Assembly: GCF_016808335.1 (NCBI RefSeq)
Contig: NC_053153.1
Location: 15,945,033-16,009,032, forward strand
Length of the DNA stretch: 64,000 nucleotides
From: Panicum virgatum
Taxonomy: Eukaryota; Streptophyta; Magnoliopsida; Poales; Poaceae
Direction: 5' to 3'
Both the position numbers and the translations under genes were made by a program. Below, one piece after another: positions 23,732 through 35,197 of this stretch; the first letter of the stretch is position 1; the number at the start of each line of letters is the position of its first letter. Under the pieces are notes generated by a model, which was given only the letters and a program-made list of their open reading frames with translations, was not told the DNA's origin and did no database searches.

Positions 23732-26051
23732 TGCAGTGGCAGAGCATGATACGGGACTATGGTGGTAAAAGCGTACAATTGTTTGCCCTTAAAAAACATA
23801 CAATTGTACGAATGCCCTACGCGTACATTGTACAGATCTAAATTGTACTCACTAAGTACAGGCTGAGCTCATACCTGAAACTGCTCAGTAACATGAGCAA
23901 AACCTAATTGGGAGCACTGCCCGGACTAAGATTGTTCTGAACCTTGTTTTCTCGAAAGGATTTGAAAGACAGTACAACCAGGAGCCGTGGTATGACAAAT
24001 CAACCATTATTAGGTGATGAGGTGCTGTCTCCACTTGCTCTTGGCTTTCCTTGACAGTCCCTACTCCCTCTAACAACATTTGTCCTCTTGGTGTAGCTAA
24101 AATTCAGGGCCCATTATTATTCAAGCAGGCCCCCAAATGCGAGTACTGACGAGAGAGATCACGAGTCACGCAAACCAGCATAGAATTTTACAAGAAACAA
24201 AGGCTGCGTTTAGTTACCCAAAAAAAGTTTGCACAGTACCTGTTACATCGAATTTTTGGACACATGCATAGAGCATTAAATGCAGTTTAAAAAAAATAAC
24301 TAATTACATAGTCTAATTGATTCCTACGAGATGAATCTAATGATGCTAATTAATCTATGATTGGACATTAATTGTCAAATAACAACGAAATGTGCTACAG
24401 TAGCCAAACCCAAACTTTTTCACCAACTAAACACCCCCTAAAAACTCGATGGACCCACACTTGCTCGTGATCACGCGCGCGGGCCCATCCTTTCTGGTGC
24501 AGATCACTGTCGTTTAAGCAAAAGCTAAACGAGTGCCTCCATTAGCAGTAGCAAGCAAATCGCAATGGGCTCCATTGGTTAGGTCGTGCTGGAACCCTAG
24601 ATTCAGAGATATCTGAGCAGTTCCTAAGACGATGCGCACCACAGAAATGGCATGATTTCTGGTCGCTGTGCAGTGTGCGGACAGTGACTGTATATATATT
24701 GCCATCAGGAGTTGCCTTTTGGAGATGAATCCGGATTCTGTTTTCCACAAGAAGAGCTACAGATTTCCAATGGAAGTGGCTGCAGTATAAGGCTTGGTTA
24801 TTCGTCCAGTTTCTTGGGAATGTAAATGTTTGGTTCATGTATCAGTTTGCTAGCTCTCAGACCAATGGCCTCCTGAAGACATGGAACAATCCAGAACATA
24901 TTGGTGTTACATCTCCTTCAACGATACGTCCTTTTTTAAAAGGTTCTTCAAGGATTCTAGGGAAAATGTCTTGGCCTTCTCTGAATCTCTGGTGATACAT
25001 CAGAACTCTGGAAGGTGAAGTGGCCTTGTATTACCTTACTTTCGCTACACATATCTAGCAGCAAGCATGCGTGGCCAATTTTGACTTTTTAAGATTGATC
25101 TGTACATAAACATTACTAGAAGCTATACACATATTGGCTCTTTGGCCATCAAATATACCTACCATTTTCCAGATCTAGGAAACCGAAATTTTGACAGGTG
25201 TTTCTGCTTGTGTTGACCATCAAATAGTTAAATCCGGATGCACCATCTCAACCGTCATCTGTACTACTGAAAGGTCAGCTTTGAACTCTGAAGCCTGAAC
25301 TGATTTGGAACAAACAAAAACAGCTCAACGAAACAGACAAACATCAGCTCGTCTAGTACAAACCTAAACATATACAGCACATCTACCCGAATGCATATGC
25401 ATGCATCACCCTTCAACAACCGCGAACTAAATCCAGGTGGGGGACCTCAAGTGAATTTTAATCAGTTGATAGGAGCTAAGAGGTCAGTTCAGCCCAATTA
25501 AAATATCAATTATCACCACACAAACGCCTATCTGCATCGGCTGTTGCTACTGAACTAGTATTCAGTGAATGCGAATCTAAAGCTGGATTGTCCTTTCATT
25601 GGCGATCAATATCTGGTGAAATGGATGGCCTGCAGAGGTGTAGTTATGCTGATTGTCGAAATTCTTATACCGAATTGTCACCGTCAGAGTGCTAAACTAT
25701 GTGGCGCTTTTAGAAAATGTATGGAGCATTCTCATCCGTTAGTTTGATCATTAATTCCATATAATTTCCCAATTTTGTCTCGTGCTGCAAAGGAAGAGTG
25801 CGTACTTGAAGAATTTATATTAGAGCTAGATTAAGATACTCACTATGCTCTGATCCACCAGTTTGTGTTGACAGGTACTTGATGTTGGTTGCAGGGTGCA
25901 AAACAGTATATAAGCTTATCACGTGTTCTAATCGTTAATCACGAGGGGCCCTTATATGTCTAGCTGGAGTGTATGATTATTAGTTATGTGTTTGAACATT
26001 CAGGTATTTATTACATCGTTTCAGTAGTATTTAGATATACTACTTGTTATA
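23732..26051. other. Intergenic, no gene recognised
   Basis: Mixed to AT-rich sequence holding one MITE (24202-24439). A cluster of TACAATTGT/GTACATTGTAC palindromic motifs lies at 23770-23850. Minus-strand frames at 24.5-24.8 kb have no recognisable motif. Confidence 0.4.
24202..24439. mobile_element. MITE of the GTTTAGTT family
   Basis: The left end GGCTGCGTTTAGTTACCC and right end CCAACTAAACACCCCC are imperfect inverted repeats. Between them are the family hallmarks: GAATTTTTGGACACATGCAT, GAGATGAATCTAATGATGC and GTGCTACAGTAG. The exact ends and target duplication are unclear. Confidence 0.6.
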
Positions 26052-26060
26052 TATCTGGAA

Positions 26061-26632
26061 GAGTAAATTGCACCCTAGGTCCCCAAACTTATTCCGAGAT
26101 TTCACCTAGGTCTCTAAACTCTCAAATCGTCCATTTAGGTCCCTAAAGTTTGTTAAGTGTTCCATACGAGGTCCCAAATGCGCCACACAAGCATCTCAAG
26201 CCGATGTGGCATGTCACGTGGCACCGCAGTGACAAATATTTTAAAAGAAACCCCTCCAGAGTTCCAACTTCCCCCACCCTAACTCCCTCTCTTTCTCACT
26301 TAACCCCCTCCTGTTTTCTTTCTTCTTCAACTAAGCCCCTGCCTCCTCTATTCTGGTCAGGCGCACGGCGGGGGGCTGCAGCCCCGGTAGCCTGCCGGCG
26401 GCGGCCACGGCGGCGGCCAGCCCAGCGCGCGCCCCAGCCTCGCCCTAACCCTGCGCCCCTGTACCCCCAAAATCTCCCTCTAATTTCTTGCCTGCAGTAG
26501 GTGGCATGCCCGTGTTTGAGACCTCAAACGAACCACTTAACAAAATTTAGGGATTTAGGTGAACGATTTGAGAGTTTAGGAACCTAGATGAAATCTTACG
26601 ACAAGTTTGAGGACCTAGAATGCAATTTACTC
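26061..26632. mobile_element. Mutator-like MITE or Pack-MULE-like element
   Basis: The terminal inverted repeats are about 100 bp long: left GAGTAAATTGCACCCTAGG to GTTTGTTAAG, right the imperfect inverse ending TGCAATTTACTC. The flanks TATCTGGAA (26052-26060) and TATTTGGAA (26633-26641) make a 9-bp target duplication with one mismatch. Between the repeats, about 26270-26480 is a CT- then GC-rich, gene-like stretch unlike either flank. This could be a captured host 5' fragment, but no source gene is recognised. Confidence 0.75.
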
Positions 26633-26641
26633 TATTTGGAA

Positions 26642-28108
26642 TATATATAAGTCATGTGCGCCCTAATTAGTATAAAGGGGGGCAAAAGTCAGTGTCAAGA
26701 AGCCCAGTCTAAGTGTCTAACTTCATGGACTTTGAGAGAGAGAAAAAAAGAACACGATTATGGAGAAACAGTGTTCCACATGCATCATAATAATGTTCCA
26801 ATAATGCATACTGCTAAGTTGCAGATGTTATGACTTCCATCAATCATTTGATTAACTTAGCTTGTAAATTGGTATATTTGCTCAAGCGAGCGCGTCGTTG
26901 CAAGTTTTTTCATTTAGATTTAGAAAGGACAAAAAAAACCCAACAGAGTCCTTATTTTATCACAAGATTTCGCTGCAATGATAAAACCATAGAGAAAGTA
27001 GTATCGGACACTGAAAAAATAATTTACATATTCGCAGTGGCACAAATATTTGGTCAGAGATTATCGGCAGGAATTATGAGTCAAGCATCGCCTTCAGACT
27101 TACAGTAAACACTTGTATTTATCGATCATTGCCTCCCTTCATCTTAAAACCACACAATAATGCAATACTACTAAATAATCTTCGGCTTCCCAGGCTGCGG
27201 GTAGCTGATGATGGGCTTGCAAATGCTGTTCATCAACAGTGCAGGTCGATTGATAGGATCATAGGAGATATGTTCTTTTCTTGCTAGTGGCTCCTTGGGA
27301 ATCTAAATATGAAATGGCGCCTTCCATGGGCCCACACTTGTGCCACTTGGTGCTACCGATTTCATGAGTTCATAGTTGACCTGTGGGGTAACCGAAGCTG
27401 GTGAAGTGAGTGTGGGAGCAAGCAAGCAACCAAAATACTCATAAAAAGATGCTCAGCTTTCCTAGTTTTCATTAGAAGAGTATCAATATATAGCATCAAC
27501 AGTTCAACATAGTCTTGGCCTCCACAGAACCTTGGGTGCTGAAAAATGTAAATGCTTATGACTTCCAATAGGTAGTAGTAAAATGTATGAGCATATCAAT
27601 ACCATCAATGACCTACCTAATATTGATGGCTATATAGGGAATCATGGTTGTTGGAAAAATGATAATAAATAGTACCAATGATGAACTGAGATGCCTTTAT
27701 TAATAGTAAAGTTTTTGTTCATTATTTATATGTTCAGTATTGAACTATGTTTCTGTCTAGAGGACCCCTCGACAAAGAATTAGTTTCTTACATAAAAAAA
27801 TGATGGGATGCATGATTTGAATGAAAAAAAATAGTATGGGGGAAGTGACAATAGATTAGGAATGTTGTGAAACATATGTATATATTGTCCAGTGTCTTTT
27901 TCTTTCAAACTTGCTCATTGCAATGGATTCGATTTGTCCTACTTGATTTATTAATTGAAATGAAATAGAAGCTGTAACTGCGCTAGTTTTCTACATCATT
28001 ACATATCATTTTAAAGACCAACATGTCAATATCCTGAAAGATACCTGAACAAATATAAACATATAGCCATGGTGTACATTTTGATTACTGATGGGCAAAT
28101 TAGTCTGA
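26642..28108. other. Intergenic, with an unrecognised coding-like minus-strand stretch
   Basis: No intact gene. On the minus strand between about 27420 and 27175 a frame interrupted by one stop reads like a protein tail (motifs APSGTSVGPWKAPFH and SICKPIISYPQPGKPK), but I do not recognise the family. The rest is AT-rich with no feature seen. Confidence 0.3.
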
Positions 28109-28441
28109 TTTTTTTTGATGAAATAGGAGGGGTTCCCCCTACTGAATATATATTAATAAATAAAGAGCAGTGTTTTACAAGGGAGGATCAAGAAACAAAG
28201 AAGGAAACAAAGAAAATGAAAAAGATTACAACAACGCTTCTAGCCATAGAGACATTGCTTCTTTGTAGCATGTCTTCGCTCTAAGGATAACCAGAGCAAA
28301 CTCTCGCTTGAAGTACATCTTGCAGCTCAGAGGATGGATTCGGAGACCTCTGAAAATAAGATCATTTCGTTGCATCCAAATGCGCCAACTCATAATGATA
28401 AGGATCTCCATGAAGAAAGGTACACTCAGCTGTTGTTTCAA
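28109..28441 (-). mobile_element. 3' end of a LINE (non-LTR retrotransposon)
   Basis: On the minus strand 28441-28226 encodes the end of a LINE ORF2 downstream of reverse transcriptase (IIMSWRIWMQRNDLIFRG, then FKREFALVILRAK and SLWLEA). A 3' UTR with TTTATTTATTAATATATATT and a GGGGGAACCCCTCC motif follows, ending in an A-run (plus-strand T-run at 28109-28116). This is a typical 5'-truncated LINE insertion; the 5' boundary is not clear. Confidence 0.75.
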
Positions 28442-29247
28442 AGTTGCGAAGGTTTGGAGCTTAAGGAAAAACTTGTAGCAATTTTAGGGATATACAAGTA
28501 CAAATTCATTCCTTCAACTTAGAATCAACTGGTTATAGCCGTATAGGCTTGATTGGAGACGAAATACAGCGGTTCCATTGATTAATTTTTTGACAAACGA
28601 TCCTGTAGATATAGATGCTTGATTGTGCTAGAGCTCTTAGCTTATTTAATTTGATCATCATTGGTCAATTTGAAACCTCTCCCACTTTCAGTGAGTAATA
28701 TCCTCACTGCTGAGCTTAGAGCCACACCTGGTTTAGCTGGTTTTACTTTTGTTCCAAAATAAATGCTGTATCCTCTTAAAATGTCCGAGATAACTTCAAA
28801 AAAAAATATGTAAGGGACAGTTTAAGTCACAGAGGAAGCTACATGTATATATGCTTGTGAAACTCTAGCTAAAGTTGGTTGGAGCGATCCATCTAGTTGT
28901 TCAAAAGTTGATTGCGATGGGCCAATAAGGACATAAGGTGATGATGCCCGGCAGAATTCACTTCACCTTCAAGTCACTCAGAGCAAAGAAGATATATATC
29001 CGATCCACACATTGGCCAACACAGCATCGATGGAGAGCCAGCGAATATATCATCTTGAAGACTAGCTAGCAAGATTCTTCACCAGCGCAAGCTCGTCTCC
29101 TATCTGTTCCTCGTGCCGTGTTTGCCATGAACAAGTAACAAATAAAGTGTCTATTCTTGAGCTCGATTTATATCAGAGTTTTTGACATCATATATACTGA
29201 TGTGCGAGTGCGAGATAGAAGAGCATGCAAATGCATACGGCAATGAT
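28442..29247. other. Intergenic, nothing recognised
   Basis: AT-rich sequence without an identifiable gene, RNA or repeat. Confidence 0.35.
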
Positions 29248-30166
29248 CAGCGGACCCAAAGGGTGGCCAGGGTATGCCGTGGCATACCCTAAGCGGCCCA
29301 CCCCGGCCCACTCAAGAGCATGCAATCGGCCTGCTCCTTCCCAGCCCCAGCAAGCGGAGGCACGCAGACACAGCGGGAAAAAAAAGAGAGACGCGGACTC
29401 CGACTCCATCACGCATCACGCGCCGCCTCCGCGACCGCCCGTCCGCCCATGGCTCTCCTCCGCTCGGCGTCGCCCAGCAGCACAGCCGCGTAGGTCGCCG
29501 GAGGGCTGGACGCCGGCTCGCCGTGCTAGTCGCCAGTCACCCCCGAGGCCCAAAGACCCCAACTCGATCAGTTCGCAGCGCCGTCAGCTGTGAGCTGCTA
29601 GCCTGCCACCGGCGCCGGCCAGTGCCGGCCGGCGACCATCCTCGCGGCCAAAAAGTAGATTATTGATGTATTCTATTTTATGACATGGTTTATAATCTTT
29701 TCAAATTGGTCTTGTTTCTACCGGTGGTAACGGCAAGTGTTGAAAGGGTTTTCTCTGCATTGACTTTTGTGAAAACTAAGCTGAGAAATAAGATGAGAGA
29801 TAGTCTTTTGAATGATTGTCTACACACATTCATCGAGCGAGATATCTTCTTTCAAGTGGATGAAAATGATATAATTAATACTTTCATGAGCTTTAGGAAG
29901 CGTAGGCCTAATAAAAAGAAATAAGGTAATCTCTTTGAGCTATTATAGGTGTGTAAACTTATTTTATGCAATTCTAAGATTTAAGGTGCTTCTACTATTT
30001 ATATTGTAATCAAGTGTATGTAAGTACCGAATCTAATTGCTTATATACCGAATTGCTTGTGAAATTTTTTGTTGTGTACCTCTTTTTTAGATTGTATCGA
30101 ATACCGAATTGAATGTTGAACTTTTGACGCGGCATACCCTAAGTTCCAGTTCTAGGTCCGCCACTG
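29248..30166 (+). mobile_element. Decayed hAT-type element carrying a transposase tail
   Basis: The right end, read inversely from 30166, is CAGTGGCGGACCTAGAACT, a common grass hAT terminus. The left end CAGCGGACCCAAAG at 29248 is similar with a 3-bp gap. GGGTATGCC is shared just inside both ends. No clean 8-bp duplication is visible. Inside are a GC-rich stretch (29420-29650) and a transposase C-terminus (29685-29924). Confidence 0.6.
29685..29924 (+). pseudogene. hAT transposase C-terminal fragment (hATC)
   Basis: The 79-codon frame contains TASVERVFSALTFVKTKLRN, LLNDCLHTFIERDIF and a Lys/Arg-rich end. This matches the C-terminal dimerisation domain of plant hAT transposases of the zinc-finger MYM/TTF type (SVERxFS...KTKLRN). 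Catalytic and DNA-binding parts are missing, so it is a fragment. Confidence 0.8.
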
Positions 30167-33100
30167 ATCAGCCAAGATATGATGTCAGGTAAACAAACAT
30201 CGTGCGGTTCCCAATGTGATTTCTGATAAAAGCGCTGGAGAGTTCTTGTGTTGGAATTGCATTGCCTAAATTAGTTCTAAAAAATAATGTGCTCATTTGT
30301 TTGCAAGATACTTTGTCTAGTGGGGTTAGATACATGGTCATCAGTAGATGAATACCATTCGATTGTTTATTAGTGTCAGCGAGCTAGTGCGAGATCTTTT
30401 GGTTGCGCCCTGATTAATATAAGCTGGTAAAGTTGTGTATGTGTCCTCGCCACTTTGCTAGTCATGTTTATGCGTAGTGCGACAGTTACTTGTGTTGTGT
30501 ATGCATGCTGTTGTTTAAAGTGGCTTGATGTAGATAAAGAAGCATCCGTTCTTTTTTTTTTAAAAAAAAAGAAACGAAGATAGATGAGCATCCGTATCTC
30601 GAAGAAGATCGACAGAGGAGAAAAGCTACGGATTTCAGCGTAAAATTTGGAAGGAGAGTGCGATGTTCAGCATCTTGTAGTAGGCGGAATGTATAAATAG
30701 AAAAGATGCGGGAAACCTTTTTTTTTTTGAGAAGGTGTTCCTGTGACGGTGTGACCGACAAGTCCTCCAAACAGAAGGCAAAATCGGAAAAAAGGGAGAG
30801 AGAAGGATAAAATAAACACCAAATTAATTCTCTTAGGACCTTTATTACCATCTTCTATTAAGTATGTGAAATGTATAAATAGAAAAAGTCTTGAACACTT
30901 TTCAGCCAGCTTAAATGCATCGGCAGTGCTCCTGCCTAGTTTTTTTTTTTTAAAAAGTCAGCCGAAAATGTACGGCAGCTGCTAAACAAGTTGAAATGAC
31001 AGAGTAACACTTTTGGAACAGGTAAACATGTACTCGCCCAGTCAAAATATGGAAGGCATGTTTTGCATTTTTTTAAAGTAAAACTTTATATATTCTGGGT
31101 AACAGCCCACAAAGCTAAAATCATGTTGTGACTAGGATATGGTGGGGCAAAGTATTAGGTTTTTTTTTAAAAAAAAAGCATATAGATGCATGATACATTT
31201 CCGGGTAACGATAGGTAATAATTAATTTACTAAAGTTTAACTTTGAGGGATGAAGTGCAGAGCAAAGTAAAAAAGTAATGTTGGCACACACCACGTGCGT
31301 TTTTGAACTGACATGGTGGTAACCAGGACCGGCGCGATTATTTTCTTCCTGCAAGGCTCGTATCGTATTCGTATCAGGGACAGTAGTGGTGTCGGCGGTG
31401 GAAGCTCGGGCATCCAGCTGCTGGGTGTGCGCGTTGTGTTGTGCTCTGCCCAGTGCGGCCCACGCATAGCATAGCCAGCTACCCACCCAACCCAAGCAAG
31501 CTACCGAGGAAACCTCCTGGGAGGTGCCCAACCAGACAGGCAGATCTGCTCAAAAAAAAAAAAAAAAACCAGACAGGCTGGGCGAATTGGGGCTGGGTGG
31601 CTGCCGTGCCGTTGGGTTGGTTGCCATTGGGTTGGTTGCCAGGACAGACGGCGAGAGCCAAGAAAAAGTAGACGCGCATCGCCCTGCGCCGGTGGACGCG
31701 CGCGGATCCGAATCCAGCTTGAACCCGTCTGCTCTGGCCGCCTCCCTTCGCCTCCTGGCCGTCCGGTGGCGCATCGCTCGCGGCTCCCGTTCGTTCGCTG
31801 CACCTGCGGAACCCGAGCGACCGGTCCGTGTGTGCGTGCTAGCTACCTCTCCGCTCGATCCGGCTAGCCAACGGCGACGACTCATCTCGCCAACGCGTGC
31901 TAGCCATCTCGATCGTTTTGTCAACCGCGACTCATCTAGACACTGTAGTAGATATATCCACCGCCGAGCTATTATGCAGATAATTAACTGATCCAAACCG
32001 ATCTGACTCATCTCGTTTTCTGAGCAAAAAAAAAAAATCTTGGGCGCAGCGCGCATTACAGTTTGCTTAACGCTAGCAAGATTTAGAAGACGGGGGAAGC
32101 CGCACGGGGCCTGCTATATATGCACGTGCAAGGTTCTAGCATGTGCTTAATAATGGCAGTGGAAATGGTCTGCATGGCACATGCTACGGAAATCAACTTT
32201 GCTCGTTGAACCTCCAACTGAAGCTGCTTAGTTTAGTCTCTCCAACTTTTTTCAACATGCCTGCTCAGCCTCTTTTTATTTACAACAAACACATGTTAAT
32301 AAAGCCGTTTATATCATATTCACAGAATCACAGAGGCTACAACTCAACTTTTAGGCACGAGGAGAAAATATTCAGATAGTAAACTAATCTGATTATTTTA
32401 AATTAATCAATCTGATATAAAATATTCAGATAGTAACCCCTAAATTGATTAGTTAAAGTAATTTATGGGAGAAAATTGAACCAATTTTTCTAAACAGATA
32501 AAGATGAAAAAAAAGATTGTTTGACATAGTAAACTAATCTTCTTTCAATACAAATGGAGTTTAGGTTTGCAGCACGAGCTCCTGCACGTGCACCACCCAT
32601 GTAGACCCGTGCTCCCACATGGGTTAATTAGAATAATATATATATATTAATGCTTACAGTTAATTATCATAATTATTTACCTCGCGCCGTCATTCATCTA
32701 TTAAAGATTCTAATACATACTTTAAAATAATATTTATTATTATCTAATTGCAATATATTTTATTTTGCATCACACCTCCATGTGTGTTTGATAGTATTTA
32801 ATTGAACTATATGTTTGTGAATTGGTATTCTTATCTCTTCCATCATACATGAATACTTGTGACACATATCGTATGTAGTATTTTTTATATAAATAATATA
32901 ATAGTATTGATAGAAATAATAATTTAGATTTTTATATTGGTGCACTTTAATTATTTTTGTATAATTATATAATTTTAGATTCATATTTAGAGGTTATTTT
33001 AGTTTTTAAGAATATAGTTTGATAATTTATATGCAAATTTATGGGTTATTTGTATTATTTATAATAGAATAGATGAGTAATTTACACAAAGATTAGGGGT

Positions 33101-33515
33101 TACTTTAGATATTTTTATAGTGACTGAGGTGGGTAGTTTAGATACATATTTATGGGTTACTTTAGTCTATTTTTATAATGATAGAGATAGATAATTTATT
33201 AGAAAAAAGAACAGATCCAATGACTATTATGATTATTAGAATTGTAATGGTAGGATGTTTTTAATTTTCATGAGAATTTGTACCATTTTTCTATTTTTTA
33301 AGTGTCTATCTAAAATCCTAGGTGGCTTCACGTGGAGGCTTCAAAAGAAGCATCTGCTTAGTAATAGCAAGATACATATATTGTTCTAAAAATATTTACG
33401 GATTATTCCATATTCAATTTTCACTTACTTACTCCAACTCCAGTCAACAGTGGCCTGAGGTCTTCAACCAGCGAAGTTGCAACATGTCTGATCGCCACAA
33501 ACATACGCACATATA
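30167..33515. other. Repeat-poor intergenic region with homopolymer tracts
   Basis: No gene is supported. T-run/A-run junctions occur at about 30549-30570, 30939-30956 and 31160-31178, and a 17-base A-run at 31552-31568. A 15-bp unit GTTGGGTTGGTTGCC is repeated at 31611 and 31626. From 32380 to 33300 the sequence is very AT-rich, with CAGATAGTAA(A/C) repeated. The open frame at 31524-31991 is GC-rich but carries no motif and starts in a poly-Lys artefact of the A-run. Confidence 0.4.
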
Positions 33516-33517
33516 TA

Positions 33518-33663
33518 CTCCCTCCGTTCCAAATTGTAGATTGTTTTGTAAAATCTAGATGCATAATTTTTGCTATGCATCTAGATAAACACTATGTCTA
33601 GATACATGACAAAAATTATATATCTAAATTTGCCAAAACGACCAACAATTAGAACGGAGGGAG
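33518..33663. mobile_element. Stowaway-like MITE, 146 bp
   Basis: The ends CTCCCTCCGTTCCAAATTGT and CAATTAGAACGGAGGGAG are inverted repeats, with TA on both flanks (33516-33517 and 33664-33665). The interior has ATGCATCTAGATAAACAC-type motifs. Confidence 0.9.
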
Positions 33664-33665
33664 TA

Positions 33666-35068
33666 GAAATTAATTACACGTACCATATGGAACTTGTGTT
33701 AACCAGACCACGGTTGTTTGTACGGTGCGCTCGACGAGTCTCACCGCCATTATTGGTCTAAGCGATGATCAGAGATCGATGAACATAGATCAGGAGGCTA
33801 GTCATCAATACATATCACATCGTAGAAATTCCAGCGCTTTAATTAGAAATAACCAAACGATCTCTATCTTTTTTAAAGCCAGAAAAAAAAGAAAGAAAGA
33901 AAAACTGATAAGTGTTATTTTCAGAAAATTCTTGTGGTAAAGCAGGGAGGCCTTCACCCGGGCCGGCCCGGTTTTTACGTGCGCCATTGCTGCCCCTATC
34001 GTGAAGGTTCCTGTTGCCACAGGGGCCGTGAAACTCCGCCGCGCGGTTGACATCTGATGGACGCCCTCCCTCACCCTGGAGCACGACTGGCACCAGCCCC
34101 GCCACCACACGCCGCCGCCAGATTTTCCCCCGGAGAAAGTTGGGGGGCGGGGCAAACCGTCCAGAGGTCGAGACGGGCCCTCCGCCCCCGCCGATATTTT
34201 CCCCGACGGCGGCAGCGGCCGCTTCCTCGCCGCGTCCGGCCCGGCTCCAGGTTGTCCCACGGCGCGTCGCTCGCCGGCGCACGGCTCCACGGCCCGGATC
34301 GGGACTGGTGATGTCATGATCGCTGCCACTTTTCTGGGGCCGAGTGAATTGCCCTTGTTGGCCTGGCCCTCCCAAATATCGAAGGGACAAGGTCACTTTT
34401 TTTTTCTTCAGATCAGCAGGGGCACTGGACACGTAGGCTTGCTGATCTGTGCTGTGTGTGGAAAAAAAAAAGAGAGAGAAAAAGATCTCAGGCCGCTCCA
34501 GCGAGGCGAGGGAGTTTCTTCTCGGTGTTGAGTCCCTGTATTCTTAGGTTGATGGTGTGCTTCAGTACTTGACACGCGCTTGAACTCTCTAGTTGTAGCT
34601 GTACACCAAGATACACTTCATAGTTAATATATATATAGATATATAGGTAAAACTATATGTCTTAGTAAAATCAAAGCAATATATAATTTCGAGCGGAGTG
34701 TATATATCTGTGGTTACTGGGAGAAATGTCGTTCTCCCCGTAATCAAAACGCGGAGGCTGTCTGTCTCTTCCCATCAAGTTTTTTTTTTTGTGTGTGTGT
34801 GAAGAATATCATTTCCCGCAAGCTGTAAATGTGCCATTATCAAGAAGGCAACTTTGAAACCAGACAATTACATTTCTTAAAATATTTCTGCGGTCCAAAC
34901 AAATAAGTCTTAAAAACTTTATAATGGACCTAATTACGCGATCTACGATAATCATAATTTCACACTAATAAATACCGAAAGCAAGCCAGCGAAAGGAACT
35001 AGCAAATTCCCTAGAGCGGCACATACATATGGACAACGTAGCAGACTCGACCACTCTCTAAAATCCTT
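33666..35068. other. Upstream region of the CIPK gene
   Basis: A GC-rich block at 33950-34320 is open in several frames on both strands but has no recognisable protein. The remainder is AT-rich with TATATA runs near 34630 and a GT-run at 34791-34801. No gene is called. Confidence 0.4.
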
Positions 35069-35074
35069 TATATA
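35069..35074 (+). promoter_or_regulatory. TATA box of the CIPK gene
   Basis: TATATA within CCTTTATATACC lies 129 bp before the ATG at 35198. A second TATATA motif at 35104-35109 is closer to the expected transcription start. Confidence 0.5.
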
Positions 35075-35197
35075 CCAAACACAAGCCCGCCCCTCTGTAA
35101 CCCATATATACCGCCATCGCTGATTCGCAGCGCAGCAAAGCAAAGCAGCAGAGGCGGCTTCGCCCTGCCCCTGCCCGACGCCTTGGTGCCGCGCGCC

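Noticed and set aside
22580..23841. Long frames on both strands overlapping the PPR remnant
   Set aside because: Arg/Gly/Ala-rich shadows of the GC-rich PPR frame. The PPR frame alone shows family motifs.
30540..31180. T-run/A-run junctions as terminators or hairpins
   Set aside because: They look like low-complexity poly(A)/poly(T) tracts left by retroposition or slippage, with no gene next to them to terminate.
31524..31991. 155-codon plus-strand frame in GC-rich DNA
   Set aside because: Its start lies beside an A-run that encodes a Lys stretch, it has no motif, and the opposite strand is equally open.
33805..34432. Open frames of 174 and 197 codons on the minus strand upstream of the CIPK gene
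   Set aside because: Two overlapping frames both open in the same GC-rich block, Arg/Gly/Pro-biased, with no conserved motif.
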